This document shows, piece by piece, positions 8,222-9,233 of a stretch of 9,233 nt of DNA (positions within the stretch are counted from its first letter, which is position 1; each line of letters begins with the position of its first letter). Location: NCBI GenBank assembly GCA_938003885.1, contig CALKWT010000093.1:1-9233 (forward strand). Direction: 5' to 3'. Under the pieces are notes generated by a model. That model searched no databases, was not told the origin of the DNA, and was given only the letters and a program-made list of their open reading frames with translations. The position numbers were made by a program, and so were the translations under genes. The stretch is from an uncultured Balneolaceae bacterium. GTDB taxonomy: Bacteria; Bacteroidota; Rhodothermia; Balneolales; Balneolaceae.

Positions 8222-8356
8222 ATAAAGCGAATGGCATCATGAGGAAACGTTTACAAAAGAGTCCGCCGATGGCAAGTAAGGTTCATACTTCGCTCACCGT
8301 TCAATGTAAAGGTTTCTCTGATCTGGAACTGTGAATCGTCTGCAGCCGGATCTTTT

Positions 8357-9094
8357 CTAGAAATAGAGTAGAAGGCCTGCAGCAAGCTGAAAGTCAGGTG
8401 AATAGTCATTCATTCCGATACCGAGACTTCCTCTGAATCGAAGATCATTTGATATTCTGTAATCTGCTCCCGCATTCAGAATGGCATAATCTGTTTCAGT
8501 TTCAAGTACCAACTCCCCGATGAGGTGGAAATCCCGGGAAGTTTGATATATAACACCTGCACCCAGGTTCATTGATGTCTCTCGTCCGCCCCAGCGCTCC
8601 AAAAAGTTTATACCCAGGGTACCTGTAAGTACAACCGGATCGCTAATAGCATGCCGGACAGCACCGAATATCCCGAAGTCCACATTTCCATATCCGATAT
8701 CCTCTGTACCCACTGGCAGAGTAAGCATGGCTCCTCCGGAAAACTTGGTATTTCTTTCATTGTGAAAATTGTATCTCCAGAAAACTGGAATATCTGCAAT
8801 CCCTGTTTCGTCATCCCAATCTCCATTGTAGCTGATGTTCTGATAATTAAGGCCGGTTCCCAGTTCCATATCACGGGTAATGGGTATTCCCAAATATGCA
8901 GTGAGGCCCAATACATCCACACGGTCATAAGCATCATAGGAGATCAGTCCCTGGCCGTAGAGTGTAGTATGAACCGGCGCATCCCTAAAGAAAGACTGAA
9001 AGAGGAGAACATCATCCTTTGTACCGCTCTGAGACTTTGCAAGCGGGGCCAGTAATGTGATGAATATGAAGGTTATAAGTAATTGTTTTTTCAT
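8357..9094 (-). CDS. Putative outer-membrane beta-barrel protein
   Basis: A 245-residue secreted protein with the look of a small outer-membrane beta-barrel. It has a signal peptide (residues 1-21, MKKQLLITFIFITLLAPLAKS, with cleavage before QSGTKDD), then alternating short strands rich in Gly, aromatic and aliphatic residues (AYLGIPITRDMELGTGLNY, GGAMLTLPVGTEDIGYGN, LGAGVIYQTS, LIGELVLETETDY, NAGADYRISNDLRFRGSLG), and a final strand ending in Phe (LAAGLLLYF), the signal recognised by the BAM assembly machinery. The LTLPVG-GYGNVDFG stretch recalls the MetA-type 'transporter' barrels (Phenol_MetA_deg group), but I claim only a loose likeness. There is no Shine-Dalgarno before the ATG, which is common in this phylum. 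It is transcribed toward the DUF411 gene with its own terminator and appears monocistronic. No substrate or partner can be named; coding status is firm, the function is open. Confidence 0.85.
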   Translation of the reverse strand: MKKQLLITFIFITLLAPLAKSQSGTKDDVLLFQSFFRDAPVHTTLYGQGLISYDAYDRVDVLGLTAYLGIPITRDMELGTGLNYQNISYNGDWDDETGIADIPVFWRYNFHNERNTKFSGGAMLTLPVGTEDIGYGNVDFGIFGAVRHAISDPVVLTGTLGINFLERWGGRETSMNLGAGVIYQTSRDFHLIGELVLETETDYAILNAGADYRISNDLRFRGSLGIGMNDYSPDFQLAAGLLLYF

Positions 9095-9145
9095 GATTAT
9101 GTCTTGTTTTATACTTGATGTTACAATCTATTATAATACTGTTGT
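9095..9145 (-). promoter_or_regulatory. Possible promoter region of the beta-barrel gene
   Basis: On the minus strand a TATAAT-like hexamer (plus positions 9130-9135) sits about 35 bases before the start codon, in AT-rich sequence. No good upstream partner was found at normal spacing, and the Bacteroidota TAnnTTTG element is not present in clear form. The whole 9095-9233 stretch lacks a plausible gene, so the promoter must be in it or just beyond. This call is weak. Confidence 0.25.
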
Positions 9146-9233
9146 TCTCTGGATAGGTTCCATATGTCCAAGTTATTGATACTTCAGGAAAGTTGTATAA
9201 CCGGGCTGTTACTGTTTTAATTAAAAAAGGTAA

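Larger units (their letters stand above)
8015..8356. other. Intergenic stretch between convergent genes
   Basis: 342 bases without a convincing gene. Going left to right it holds a weak hairpin near 8057-8082, purine-rich sequence around 8100-8150, a strong leftward terminator at 8193-8221, and about 135 bases that form the 3' untranslated part of the leftward gene. Within that last part the minus strand has a protein-like stretch in two adjacent frames (8290-8355, then 8237-8290), possibly a decayed gene end. A 34-codon rightward frame at 8121-8225 has a purine-rich stretch before its ATG but runs through the terminator hairpin, and I do not call it a gene. Confidence 0.7.

Noticed and set aside
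8121..8225. 34-residue rightward frame with a purine-rich stretch upstream
   Set aside because: It spans the full leftward terminator hairpin, ends in low-complexity Ala/Gly sequence and resembles no known small protein.
8651..9055. 134-residue plus-strand frame opposite the beta-barrel gene
   Set aside because: It is the antisense of a protein with a clear signal peptide and beta-barrel pattern; the plus-strand frame shows neither a domain nor a ribosome site.
9163..9219. Short rightward frame of 18 codons (MSKLLILQ) near the right edge
   Set aside because: Too short, no ribosome site, and in the probable promoter region of the leftward gene.

Overview
The window looks like chromosomal DNA of a Bacteroidota-type bacterium. 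The evidence is a SusC protein of about 1190 residues with an N-terminal STN domain, a SusD lipoprotein directly behind it, a FecR-type anti-sigma factor in front, and weak Shine-Dalgarno signals. The sequence style and moderate base composition by eye fit the Balneolaceae/Rhodothermota side of the group or a marine Bacteroidota, but this placement is an impression, not a computed result.

Left part (1-7318, all + strand): one coherent nutrient-uptake locus. A FecR-like anti-sigma factor, cut at its 5' end by the window edge, is followed after 67 bases by a TonB-dependent SusC transporter with an STN signalling domain. SusD, the surface binding lipoprotein, starts 17 bases after SusC (8 bases if an upstream TTG is used). 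A secreted endonuclease/exonuclease/phosphatase (EEP) fold hydrolase follows, and its best start overlaps the SusD stop in a TAATG. The likely model is that substrate bound by SusD and moved by SusC is reported through the STN domain to FecR, which controls an ECF sigma factor presumably encoded just left of the window. That factor would then switch on the susCD-EEP operon. No glycosidase, lyase or sulfatase is present, so the substrate is unknown. The only enzyme visible is a predicted metal-dependent hydrolase of the EEP-1 type.

Middle (7319-8014): after a 207-base gap comes a single gene for a membrane-anchored, probably copper-related DUF411 protein. It appears unrelated to the uptake locus.

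Right part (8015-9233): a 342-base non-coding stretch holds a good rho-independent terminator for leftward transcription and a possible frameshifted coding relic. A minus-strand gene for a small outer-membrane beta-barrel protein follows, and its presumed promoter lies in the last 139 bases. The DUF411 and beta-barrel genes converge.

Most of the window is ordinary for Bacteroidota. The points most worth a second look are the EEP hydrolase as sole enzyme of an STN/FecR-regulated SusCD operon, matching calcium-loop-like motifs in both SusC and SusD, and the possible gene relic behind the beta-barrel gene. I found no CRISPR array, tRNA, rRNA, insertion sequence or phage gene.
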